Of a stretch of 26,791 nucleotides of DNA, positions 10,840 through 22,300 are shown in pieces. A model generated the notes under the pieces. That model was not told the origin of the DNA and did no database searches. It worked only from the letters and a program-made list of their open reading frames with translations. The stretch is taken from assembly GCF_001949145.1 (NCBI RefSeq), contig NW_019091536.1, positions 528,063 through 554,853 of the forward strand, given 5' to 3'. The stretch is from Acanthaster planci. Taxonomy: Eukaryota > Echinodermata > Asteroidea > Valvatida > Acanthasteridae. A program made the translations under genes and the position numbers. Numbering within the stretch: position 1 is the first letter of the stretch; every line of letters begins with the position of its first letter.

Positions 10840-13800
10840 ATGGATGAAATGGTGTGCAACTTTAAGAAATGTCGGAAGAGACTCAGCTCATTTGCATGGG
10901 TTACGTCATGCTCTCGTATCCTTAACAAGATTTCAATGCTATTTGAGAGAGTGACTGGCATTTTCAACCAGTGGATTTGTAGCCATATAACTGTTAATTG
11001 AGACCAAGGGATTCTGCTAAAAAAGCCAAATATGCATTCAACTTCAGAGGGGTTGTTGTATAGAGCTTTTCTCTTGAATACACTTCATCAGTTATTCACA
11101 AACTCTATTTTGGACAACCTGCCAAAGAATTCCTTACTTTCCTTCAACACTCATGCCTTAGATATATTTTGTGATGAGGATGGTACTAAGGAATTCAACA
11201 AGTGCTTCGCCTGTCCAGCATGTGAGTTTCTGATTTGCTTCATTAGAGATTTGCAATTGCATGCGAATGTAGTCTTATGCTGTACAGTAGGATGTGGCAC
11301 AATTTTTTTTTTTTTTTTTTTCACTAAGGTGAAACCAACCTGTCAGGGAAGTTTGACATAGTCCGCATTGATCTCTCACCTTCGGAGCAGTACAAGTCTA
11401 TGGTACTTGCAGGGCAGAAACCAGACACCATATTGGAGGTGTGCACGCGAGCTATGGCCTTCTGGACATACCAGGTTGGTGCACTAGATCATATTCCGTT
11501 ATCAGTGGTGAAAGGTCAGGTAATACATGTGACAAGCCTCCATAGCAATTGCTTTTTATGGGAAATGAACCAAATATTGTGATCGAGTTTTTACTGTTTA
11601 CGCCCCTTTTCTGTGGAACAGACTGCTAGTTTTCTGGAGAAATATTGACAAATTAGGAACTTTTATATCACAGATAAAAATGTGTCAAAATGTGTAAAAT
11701 CATGTTAAAAGATGTTAATTTTAACTATTTGTACTAATAATCAACTGATCTACTTTTTGGTTCATTTTTATGGTGTTTTGAGATTGTGATGTAATTAAAT
11801 GCTTCATTAAGAATAAATTATTAATAGTATGAACATGTGACCCACCATAACAAAATGGAGTTACAAGTCACCAGAGTCACTTGTGAGGCCATCAAAGAGA
11901 ATCTTGCACAATATTACCTAACAGGACCCCATCAATTGTCTTTTTTCCCCAGTAAACTGAACAATACATCAAAACAGTTAGTCTGCCCCTTAAAATAGCA
12001 AAGTGAAACAAAAATTACTTAAAAAAACGGTCTCCAGACTCAGTTTCTGGGATCAAACCCCAAATGCAAAGTTTGAAAAATATTCGGAGGAAATTCCGAG
12101 AAAATAATAGTCTGTAAAATAAATGGGCTCTTCTGAGCACCTCCGTTACGTGTACTGTGTCTGCATTCATACGTAACTGAAATCTTGAAATGTCATTCCA
12201 CGTTGATCATCAAGTAAAGTCATCATGTCATTTCAGATCCAGCAGGAGAGAATCTACCAGGACTATGTCGCTAACAAGTCCAAGGAACGAAGCGCCCAGC
12301 TGGAGCAGTACTACGAACACACTGTCACCAAGCTACAGTCAGAGATTGCATGTATCCTTGACTAAACTACTGGAGAAATTGTCAATGTTTCTTTGTTTTC
12401 GTATCTTACGGTATCTAAATTTCCTAATTTACAACCAGCTAGTCATGTAACGGTAAAACGCAGATTATGTTTCTGGCCATGCCTTGTACTCATGTTTTTT
12501 TGAACATTGAATTGTAATAATCCTCACCAGTATTTTCTTCCAAGAGTCAATCAAGCCTTCGTCTCAACTGCCTTGTTTTTTCATACTCTGACATAAGTGC
12601 CGTGTGTTATCTTGGTAGTGTTATATTATAGGTCTTTCTTTCAATGTTCAAACCAAAGTCTTTATTTTTAACAGCCCAAAGAATCATTTGCAGATGTCAG
12701 AATAACATCATTAGTGGAGATCGTTTGCTGTCCTATCCCAATATCAGCGAGTATAGAGTAATATAATAATTCATTGTCTTTAGAGTGGAAAGATCAGCTT
12801 ACAGACTATTCCTTGACTAAATCAAATATTCAGCACTCAAGCACCAAATGTCAGGTGAGTGATACTATGCTCCAGATATTGTGTAAAAAACAATCACTCA
12901 ACCTGTAGATTTATGAAGAGACGTTCGTAGAAACAAACGTGAACATTTTTGGCAAGCTTTTGCTCAACTGCGAGTCCACACTTTACAGTATTGTATAGCA
13001 TGGTCAGGGCCACATGAACTCAGAAGAAATAGACCCCTTTTGTGAAGGCGGAGTCAGAGGTTATTCTTTGTTGTTTTAATTTAATTACAATGAATGCACG
13101 AAAGTTTTTCTCGAGCCTATCCTAGAGGAAGAAAAAAAATGCTCTCTAACGTGACATCATACCCAGGTTGTTTATTTATCTTCAAGACTTTAAGTCCGTA
13201 ACTTCAGTCTATATTTATCATTTCAATCAGCGAGAACTTAAGAACTGTAATTAGTGGCTTAAAGAAATTGAAAAAAAGGTAGGACACAATGATCTTAAAG
13301 ATGGAGCAGCTTGTAGTAGCACTGTAACCACTTCTAACCCAAGCGAGTTTACCTACCGATGATGTCCAAACTGCATACAACTTACCTGGTCATACAGGAA
13401 GATGTCTCCTGCCATACCCAAGCAAAACCCGCACAGCCCCACCCCTAACTTTACCCTAGCACAGCTTTACCCAGCAAGAAATGAGACCGAGGGGTACCCC
13501 CCAACATGTCAAATCCCTATACACATTCCAGACTATTGTTACTTAACACATCCCCCCAAGATGTCTGAAAGGAATTCTCCAGATTCCTGCGAGACAATGA
13601 CCAACACAAAGCAGGGGGGGTTCTCTCCGTCTCATACCTTGCTGCATATGAGCACAGCACCCAGCCAACTGTAGCACATGGCTGACAAGGTTGTTACAAA
13701 AGAATCAAGCAGATGCCCTGCTTGACTGATGCATACCCTGCTGGGGAGTGGGGTGGGAAGTGGGATGGGTGAGAGGGGCAGGTCAAACCAGAGGTCAAGG

Positions 13801-16800
13801 GGACCAGGGGGGGCGGGAAGCTTGTTGACGAGATTTTATGACACAGTGATTGACAGTCAACAGTGCCTTGGTTTGGGATGTTTTATGCTAGCTGTCAAAA
13901 AAGAGCTGGAATCTTCCAAGAAGCAGTACCATGATCTGTCGGACAAGATGGCAGAACGTACCAGACAGCATCAGAAGCTCCAGGTAAAGCATTATTTGTG
14001 TGCCGCTACCATTAATATCGACATTGATTCTTTGAGGTCAGCACTTGGCATTTGTTGAGGCAGTCGACAAGCAGTCAGGCACAAATTTGTTCAAAATACC
14101 CAAGAATATGCGCACAAAAGATTGAGTTTAAAATATGAAAGAATTAGAATGTATCCAAAAAGTGTACAATTTCAGAGAAAGAATTGTTTCAAAACGATTT
14201 AGTACATGTAACTTTTGGGGGGGTTGATCCATGCTTAACCACATGCTGCCGGGTGGTTTGAAAAAAGCAGTGCACACATACGGGAGAATTTCAAGACTTT
14301 AGTTTTCAAAAATCTTCAAAAATTCATCAATTCAGTTAATGGATGTTTACACCCACATGAATTACTCTCTGGTGGCCACTGTAGCCTGACAGACAACATC
14401 TATTGACGCCAAAGTATTACAGCCAGGCTTGCAGCCTTGTAAAAAGAGCCCAGATTGTGCGGTGTTATATAACTTTCTTATGTTCACGAACCTGGCATAG
14501 TGCGCTGCTGACCTCTTTTCAATAGAGGCCAGATTAGCGTGCAGTAGTGCTGCATGGCTCATCGCTGAGCGGAGCGCTTTTGTCCCCAGTGGTAATCCGC
14601 TCGCACTAAATGCCCAAAACCGTGGTATACTGTTTCAAAACAAGACTGGATTATATCTACTATTGAGAGTGAAAATATGTTGGTAATGCCCAGCAGCTCA
14701 GTCATTCATGCCGAGCACAGTCTTTTGTTACAAAGCCCAGCTCTTTTGTCCCGGTTTTGGGCTCCCCCACTTTGTGTATAAAGCCTATGTGCTCGAAAAC
14801 GGGTCCCCCGGGCAGCATGTGGTTAACAAGCTCCTTTCTCCTGTGGAGAAACGGTTCATTTTTTGAAAATTGATGAGAATGCCATCGGGAATGACATTCT
14901 TTGATAGTAGTGTCTCCAGGTTTTGGGTCGGGCACTGAGGGGGCTGAGAAATTACTTTTTAAAAAAATGATTGTCCAAATCTTTACATTTGTAAGACAAT
15001 CCTCGTTACTCTCCCCCATGGAGGTAGTGTCGTTTGTAAAATGGTCGTATCAATTCCTTAAGAAAAAGATAACATGTCTCCAAAGAAGGAAACTTGCCTC
15101 ATTCTTCCCTCGGCTGGATAGCCAGAGTTTAGCACCACCTGAACATTTCCATCTTTTAAAAAAAAATTCCTTCATTTTCTTTCCAGATAATGTACGATGC
15201 TCAGAAAAGGTGAGATTTCATTTCCTTTATTTGTCCAAGTAGATTTAAGTCTTTCAAAATCAGTGGCAGATTAGAATAAGCAAAGTTTTTATGTAGGGTC
15301 ATTGTGTTTAGGTGCAATATGGTTCATGGTAAAAATTCTGCTTTAAACAGCTTACAAACGTGACAATTGTCTTCAAGCCTTTACCAAATATTGCACATCT
15401 GTACACTATACAGTGTTTTACTTTTCAAAGTATGCAGGGTTCTCTCTTTTTTTCCCTGCTGACCTTAAATCTCACTGCATCTCTGTTCCTCAGGCGATCC
15501 ATTAATGTAGGTATGCTGGACCCTGGCGGATCACACGAGAGCCACAGGCGGACTCAAGCAGCACCCTCCATCAGCTATGACATACCCATCTCCTCGGGGG
15601 ATGGTAAGTGTCCACCTGCGACAAATTTTCATCGCTGGATGGGTTGTAGAAGACAACAGTGACGTACTTTGCCAGCACAAATTACAGTATTGGGGGAATG
15701 GGAGGTGTTTTATCCGCTCTAAGCAGGAACTAGAGAGGGCGTGTTTTTTGCAAAGCAATGACAGCCCATTGGTGGAAACTCACTTTGTGTGCGCACACAG
15801 GTTTTTCTGCGTTTGGTGCATCTGCACCTAATTTCTGTTGAAATGTAAGGTCTTCGCGTGTGCACTGGACGCATAAACGAGACTGGTTGGAAAACTTCCC
15901 AATTCAACTTGGGTCAGATACTGTCAATAGACCCATTACCATGCCACATGAGTCACTGCTCGTCATGCGGTAGCCAAACCAAACGTCAATGTGTACTTAC
16001 TGACTTTGGCATCCAAGTACAGATTGCTCTCATGTTTTGCTTACAACTTGTACCTGACAGAGAGCACTAGCAGATCTGGAAGACATCGCGGTGGAGGTGA
16101 TCACATGAGAATGATGTCACCTGCAGAAAGTAAGATTCATTTCTTAAAACAACATGTATACTTTTTCTTGCCAGAATAAAAATCCAATCCCCAAATCACT
16201 TTCATGTAAATCTCCCTTTGAACGAACAAGCATTTCAAGGAGGGCTGGTTCCGCTCCAAGCGTAACAAAAAAGGGTGGTTAATTTTGGTACTCACTCCAA
16301 AGGCACGTGTTTATAATGGAGATCAATGACGCATTAGACGCGGTGCGCGCTGCGTTCATGTAACGAATTCATTCTTTAATGTATGGTCTTTGCGTACACG
16401 CAGAATGCGTGCAAGAACTCACTTGGAAAACTTACTACCATCAGTCTTTCTTTTGCCACTTAGGGGGGAGTGCACTTCAACTCAGTGCGGATAGCCACTC
16501 CAATTGCCCCACACCTTTTGTATAGATTTCCTTTTAAAAGTACATGTACATGCAACCTACAGCAGGGCTGTTGGTCCTAGTCGTTCTCCAGAAGGGATGG
16601 TCACCAGCCCCCTTCTTGTCTTGCATTGCACAAGTGAACACGGGCCTGATTATGTTGGGACAGCAAGAAAAAAACCCAGCATCCACACTGATTGAGAGAA
16701 TGGGAAGCATTTCTATAATCGCTTATAATATGGTCCGAGTTTGTACATCTTTACAACTTCATCCGTTGTTGAGATTCCTGAATACTTTAATAGGCAAGAG

Positions 16801-17095
16801 GGAAACGCATCATTGTTTTTCCATATCAGCCACAATTCCCGTAAAGCCCACCTCAGAGTACAAGAATGAAGAGCTTCGAGTAACATTCCGGCCAGTAAAT
16901 GTTTTACGGCTGACATTGCAAGTTTCTCAGACTTTGATTTCTCTGCACTCTTTGCTCTGCATATTAGAGGAGTTCGTGCTGCGCCCCACCAACACGCCAA
17001 TCCAGTCCATGCCCTTGGCTGTGCAGAACCGCTTCAGCATGGAGATAGGAACGCCCAATGAGCTCGCCCGACGGCTGGGACAGCGAAAGACCTGA
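10840..17095 (+). CDS. CCNB1IP1: E3 ubiquitin/SUMO-type ligase CCNB1IP1 (HEI10), complete, nine coding exons
   Basis: Exons: 10840–10915, 11162–11221, 11329–11474, 12237–12351, 13892–13983, 15187–15209, 15494–15603, 16061–16129 and 16968–17095. All nine join in frame to give 272 residues (human is 277), and every junction has GT/AG. HEI10 is a nuclear RING protein that marks and stabilises designated meiotic crossovers, and in vertebrates also targets cyclin B. The N-terminal RING shows C6-x4-C11, then C24-S-H26-x2-C29, then C43-P-A-C46. The conserved block after it includes SGKFDIVR, LSPSEQYKSMVLAGQKP and RAMAFWTYQ. A coiled coil runs from about 90 to 160 and ends AERTRQHQKLQ, matching human MERNRQYQKLQ. 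A Ser/Gly/Arg-rich linker follows, with a short C-terminal block (EFVLRPTNTPIQ) resembling human DFQFRPFFAGSP. Exon 6 is a 23-nt microexon whose loss would shift the frame. The start ATG at 10840 directly precedes the RING. Confidence 0.95.
11303..11321 (+). repeat. Poly(T) tract serving as polypyrimidine tract of CCNB1IP1 intron 2
   Basis: Nineteen consecutive T residues lie immediately before TCACTAAG, the acceptor of exon 3. Homopolymers this long vary in length by slippage, and here the run sits at a splice site. Confidence 0.7.
12352..13891 (+). other. CCNB1IP1 intron 4
   Basis: A 1.54-kb intron. It includes a C/A-rich patch at about 13400–13680 and a G-rich patch at 13743–13815. The exon-like stretch near 12783–12864 would bring in an immediate stop when joined to exon 4, so it is not part of the transcript model. 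Confidence 0.7.
13743..13778 (+). promoter_or_regulatory. G-quadruplex-capable G-rich tract
   Basis: Six runs of three or four G with loops of one to five bases occur in 36 nt on the sense strand, about 110 nt upstream of CCNB1IP1 exon 5. The pattern fits the usual G-quadruplex rule. Folding and any splicing effect are inferred. Confidence 0.5.
14235..14826. repeat. Pair of inverted ~20-bp repeats in CCNB1IP1 intron 5
   Basis: TTAACCACATGCTGCCGGG at 14235–14253 recurs inverted at about 14806–14826 with one inserted base. The interior has no convincing coding frame. The pair may be the decayed ends of a transposon about 590 bp long, or two copies of a short dispersed repeat in opposite orientation. 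Confidence 0.4.
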
Positions 17096-17397
17096 CCAAC
17101 AGGACGATCCATCCTTGCCACCTTAGTTACGGAGACTCCTTGGATTAATCTGTTAACATTGTCTTTTCAAGGGGCGTTTTAGTATCCTTACACCCAGTAG
17201 GCCGTTTGGCCATCTTGTTTTGTTCACACAAATGCAGGTTAGAGCATAAAACCTTAGAAACTTGGAAGTCCAGTATTTGACTTTCAGGCAAATGTGGACA
17301 TCCCATTTTGAAATGCTCACTCAAACCCCGAGTGTTGAGCCTAGGAACAATCTTTACTACGATATAAGTCTTGAAGGTTTGCATGGTGAAGAGGTAC

Positions 17398-17615
17398 AAT
17401 AGAAAGTAGGTTTGCGGTAGCACCATGGACGTATCTCTTTTTTGAGTATTTGCAGTTCTGAAAAGAACCAGTGGTACTCGACGTTTCGTGCAGTGTGCTC
17501 TGCTCGTCATCAGGAGAAACGTCGAGTACCACTGGTTCGTTTCAGAACCGCAAATACTCACAAAATACTCACAAAAGAGATACGTCCATGGTGCTACCGC
17601 AAACCTACTTTCTAT
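17398..17615. repeat. Foldback (long inverted repeat) with ~90/100-bp arms
   Basis: The left arm (17398–17487) and the reverse complement of the right arm (17516–17615) share AATAGAAAGTAGGTTTGCGG, TAGCACCATGGACGTATCTC, AACCAGTGGTACTCGACG and the segments between them, with few mismatches. The right arm is about 10 bp longer because AATACTCACAA is duplicated in it. The loop is about 28 bp. The 13-bp word TTTACTACGATAT occurs at 17353–17365 and again directly abutting the right arm (17616–17628). No protein is encoded. It lies about 300 bp past the CCNB1IP1 stop, probably inside its 3' UTR. Confidence 0.75.
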
Positions 17616-17890
17616 TTTACTACGATATGGTGAGCAACAATGTAACTATATCTCATATAACGTCTTGATGAGACGCTCTGCGTAGAAGTTTACTTTTACG
17701 CATGTTTTTAGCATTAGAATGAGAACTCTCCATGAATGCCCATAATTCCTATTGGACCCAAGGAGGATAAAAGTGTTGACGTTGATGTTGCATGCTGATT
17801 TCCACCTTTGAGAAACCCGTTCAAAAGTCTTTTACTCAAACGAAAGTCTGCCAGTTTCCAATGCATTTCACTGCGACAGGCAAGACACAT

Positions 17891-17896
17891 AATAAA
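17891..17896 (+). terminator. Candidate poly(A) signal for CCNB1IP1
   Basis: This is the first AATAAA after the CCNB1IP1 stop at 17095, giving a predicted 3' UTR of about 0.8 kb that includes the foldback. No transcript evidence is available. Confidence 0.4.
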
Positions 17897-18043
17897 CTAA
17901 ATGGTCTAATTTCACTTCAGATTTGTCCAGCAGTGCAATTACTGGTCAATGAAAATAGTAACGACTAAATTACACTGTAGTACCAACACAACAATCGGGA
18001 AAAACAACAAGGTTAGAGGTTCACACTTAAAGGGATGCTTGTT

Positions 18044-18049
18044 TTTATT
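18044..18049 (-). terminator. Candidate poly(A) signal for BHMT
   Basis: TTTATT on the plus strand is AATAAA on the minus strand. It is the first canonical signal met after the BHMT stop at 19348, giving a predicted 3' UTR of about 1.3 kb. Confidence 0.4.
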
Positions 18050-19347
18050 ACTAAAAACAACCTCTTTTTTAAATTCGTCTAACATCCTAGAGAAGAACTA
18101 TGGTCGCTGGAATGCATCTGGGACCTTTCTGAATCATCTGCTGCTTTTAAAGGAAAGAAGACCTTTTTGAACAAATGTGCTTCCATACCAGTGTGTGAGA
18201 AGCAACTTTGAAGTTAGTCAAGTGAGCATGCCTCTGAAATGCGGCCAACAGTCCAGTCACGAATAGTGGTAAATGACCTTTTAAAGGTGCCAAAAAAAAA
18301 AAAGGGCTTGCATTGTCCTCCCAATTTTAAGACTGTCAACTATTGAAAAACAGCCAATTACTTACAGTTTCTACTAAGTAGCACAAGCAACTATTAATCA
18401 GCTTCAAAAATCCTGTTCAATTCTTGCACCTCACCCGGTAATGTCTGGAACTATTTCAGCAAACATCACAAAACTGAACAACTTCCACCCCTTCCTCTCA
18501 AAAAAAAGTCCCAGGTCTTACGAACACGGCAATCTGGTCTGCAAGAACACTATTCACCAACGTACATTGCTCCACATGCCTTGATCCTGAGCTCCAAATG
18601 GGGGGGGGGGAGACTTTCCATCCATACAAAGGGTAGGACAACATTCCTGAATTGCTGAAATCAGTGCATTCGTGTGCACACGGTATGCGTACACTTCATT
18701 GGGATTTATAGTGCTGCAGTTCACACTTTTCTGCTGTCTGCTTAAAGCAGTCGCTAAACCACAAAAGTGGGGTATACATAAAAGCTGCACGAACCCTGTA
18801 AAGCCATACTGTCTTGGAGATCAAGTTAACTTTCAGTGGACAGAAATCTCCTATGTTACTTAAACTTAGCTAAAAACTGCACCACGCATACTGATCAGGT
18901 TAACCATACGGTACCTTACTCAATTCAGAAATTCTGAGCTGCTTTGTCTGTATGTCCTTGAAGAGATACTGCAACATCATGTACAACATCTTCCAAGTTT
19001 AGAACGTCCGTTCCGCATTTCAGAATACAAGCGTACCGCTACCGTAAACAAAATACTAATCAAGGAATACATGATTTGTACGAAACTGCTTCTCTCATAC
19101 TCACTTTTTATATTGAGGTTTACTTTTCATTAACAAATCTTACAGAGTTTTGTTTACTGGTAACAAGTGAATTACAAATTTCAAAAAGAAGGAAAAACGG
19201 GGAAAAAACACTGCAGCAGACAAAAGAAAAAAACCTATGAAAAGTTTATCAAAAATATCCACGAGCTTTTTTTTCTTGGAACCCTGAAACCGAGCCAGCT
19301 TGCAAACGCTGGCATCGCTTCACCCCCCTCACAAGCCTGTCTCCTGC
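18050..19347 (-). other. Probable BHMT 3' untranslated region
   Basis: There is no recognisable coding frame. It contains an 11-G homopolymer at about 18600–18610 and several short A/T runs. UTR status depends on the poly(A) signal assigned above. Confidence 0.4.
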
Positions 19348-22300
19348 CTACTTATGGAACAGCTCCTGGAGCTCAGCGTCAGTGGTAGCCTCCTTCTTCT
19401 GCAGCAGATCTTTGTCCCCCTGGGTCACGCCCCAGCCATCCGGGCTGGAGACCAAGGGACAATTGGGGCGTCCACTGGCCGGCTTCAGATTCTCCCAATA
19501 CTCCCGGCGAGCCCTGAATTCCACCGAGAATAGGAACGGATGAAGGACATTCATGACACTGTGTATGAAGCTACTGTCAACAATGCCAAATAATTTGGGG
19601 ATTTTTCTATCGGAGGTGTTCAAAATAGGAGGTAAGATTTTGTCAACCTAAAAATCAGAGGTGCACTCTGCAACAAAAATTGAAATGACCATTAATAACT
19701 GGGATTAAAATGCTCACATTTCAAACAGTGACAACAAACAAGAAAAGCTGTATATGAAACCCCATAAAGTCAAGTCTAGGTTCCATCCCAGTTTGCAGTG
19801 GATCCCGGATGCAAGCTCTATGCAGATCATAGAGACTTGACTCTAGTGGGTATAAATTTACCCATTTGCACAACCAACTACGCCACACAGCTGACTGAAA
19901 AAAAGGGAGATCTGACCAGCACACACAGTAGGCATGAATCAAGCCTTCTTGAGGACATCCAAAATGGCTGTATCTACAGTCTGCACTTCCCTGTGTATTT
20001 CCAATGGACAAAAACTTAGACTTGGCTTTAGATAACAGATTCAGCAATAACTGCATGCAGGAGCCTACCTGGCGCGAACCCATGGCTTGGTGTGCTGGCG
20101 CAGGCCGTCACCCCACAAGCCATGCTTCTGCGAACCGGGCGGCAGGCAGCCCCGCTCGGAGGCCAGCTCCTCAGCGATGGCCCGCACGTGGTACGGCTCC
20201 ATGCCGCAGCAGGCGCCAATGTAGCGCACGCCAATCTCGTAGGCTTCGCGGGCGTACTTGTGGCAGTCCCAGCGGGTCAGGATGCGGGGTTCCAGACCTG
20301 CCAGGAGACGGTGAAAGTCAACATTTTATTATATGTTAGATTTGCACTGCTTTTTTCAGTGCACAAATGCCTGCATTTAAAATTGATTGAAAACAAAATA
20401 AGTTCTCCTTTGTGAGTTGAGAAGATGTGAATATTTCAAAATCTAAGTACCCAAGATTTCCTGTTAAGTGTGATTGATTTTTCAAAAGTTTAAACAAAAG
20501 TGGCCAACCTCATCCAAATTAAAGCGTGCATACTTCCACAACAAAATCCACTTGAATCCTTAAAAATCCACCAGAAAGTAGGGCAAGACCTACTCCATCC
20601 TGCGAAGTTCTCCAAAACCTCCAAATGATTTTTCTTAAAGATCCGACAGAGTCTGAGGTCATTACATATACATCAAAGAAGGAGACATCGTTGTCACTGA
20701 CATTAAGTCATTAAATTGTCTATGAGATCGGTGCTGTTGATGAAACTATTTTGTCCTCGGCTTTCAAACCAGGGAACCAACTAGGCAGAACTCTTACCAA
20801 AGGGGAACTCCGGCAGATCAATGAATCCTTGTTTGCCCACGTCGGGAGTCTTGAAGCCCAGCGGCTGAGTCATGAGGAAGGGCTTCAAGCCTTCCTTGTC
20901 CAGGGCTGCCTTCATTAGACGGATGGCCTCAAGGGTCTTGACTGGACCAAAGTGGCAGTTCAGGCCCACCACGTCAGCACCTGTTACCCACACCGAACCA
21001 AAGGAAAATAGAGTCTCTAGCCGTTATGTGCGTACACAAGGCTGCCAACTGGTTAATATACGGCATCAATTTTACACCACTGAACCTTCACAGTGAAACT
21101 GACCTGGCTGAAATGTGTTTAACATGTTCAACACAAGACAACAAAAAACTTGGTTGAGTTTTGGGCCAAATAAACGAACACGTTTGAAATTCTTGTAGAT
21201 TGCACGTTTGAAATTCTTGTAGATTGACAATAAACCAGAGAATGGCAAACATTAGGTATTGACAGGCACCGCGGCTAAGTAGCAGTACCCTCCTGGTCTC
21301 TACTTTTGATACTGACCTGCCTTGGCCAGCTGAACGGCACATTCGCCAGCCGACACGTTGTGCAAATCGCCCTCCGGTCCGATGCATAGCGTAGCGGCCA
21401 ACGGCTTGCCCGTCTTCTTCAGTTCTTCCACGGCCCACACTGCCTCCTCCACATGCTCAAAATACTGCACAACCAATCAAGTAACAAGCTTAGCGTCGCA
21501 AGCTACATTTCCAGTTTTTCTCTATGGATCATGACCACACTATTTCTTTGCACAGCGGGAGAACGGTGCCACAGATAGTGACTGTTCAGTGGTCTTTTGG
21601 GAAGGGAAGAAATTGGCCACTGAGAATCTTAACATTGAGGCTCTTCGGAAACATCTTAAAAGTTCCTGTTTGAGCCGGAACACTCCTTTTGGGAACACTG
21701 AGTTCCCTAGGGGAATTAGTTGTGTTCATACTGGGGACAGGCTGTTCCTTAATAATGCATACGAAGGTGCTGCCCTTTGTTCTGATGTGGGAACAAGCAC
21801 TTCCCAAGTACAACAAATTATGTTCTTGTTGGAGTGGTTTTTTTTGGTGGTCCAACATTGGAGGAGACACTCCCTTTAATAATAGAAAAAAATCACTTGA
21901 CACTAGCTATACCTATAGCCAGGGTTTGTACACTCAGAAAAACCAAGGACTTTCAAGGTGCACAAATCCGATTTTTAATGATCAAAATTCAGCACACATT
22001 ACATACACATGGTTTGCAACTGCTGACTGAGTAAGTAAAAGGTACAGCCTACTGTGGCTGCTTCTATCGCCAGACAGCGGACATGGATCCACTACTGATG
22101 GTGAATGTTTTTTACAAACCAAGTAACCAGCCAAAGTAGCCAGTTAATTTAAGCAGTTGATGGCGTATTTTGAAATCCCATTTGAAATCATTTGTCACCA
22201 ACATTAAATAAACTCCTCTCTCACTGGTACTCAACTATCTCTGTGCATGAACACAGCTTTGGATGCAAATTTTCTCGTCCGTTTCCTGTTTTGAATGCAA

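Noticed and set aside
12783-12864. Exon-like segment in CCNB1IP1 intron 4 (acceptor CTTTAG, donor CAG|GTGAGT)
   Set aside because: Exon 4 ends in phase 1 with a T. Joining at this acceptor makes TAG at once, and shifting by two bases soon meets TAA. Exon 4 joins exon 5 (13892) directly with perfect family continuity.
16544-16967. Long frame running into the last CCNB1IP1 exon
   Set aside because: Only the part from 16968 is coding. The upstream part is intron that happens to stay open and has no similarity to the HEI10 tail.
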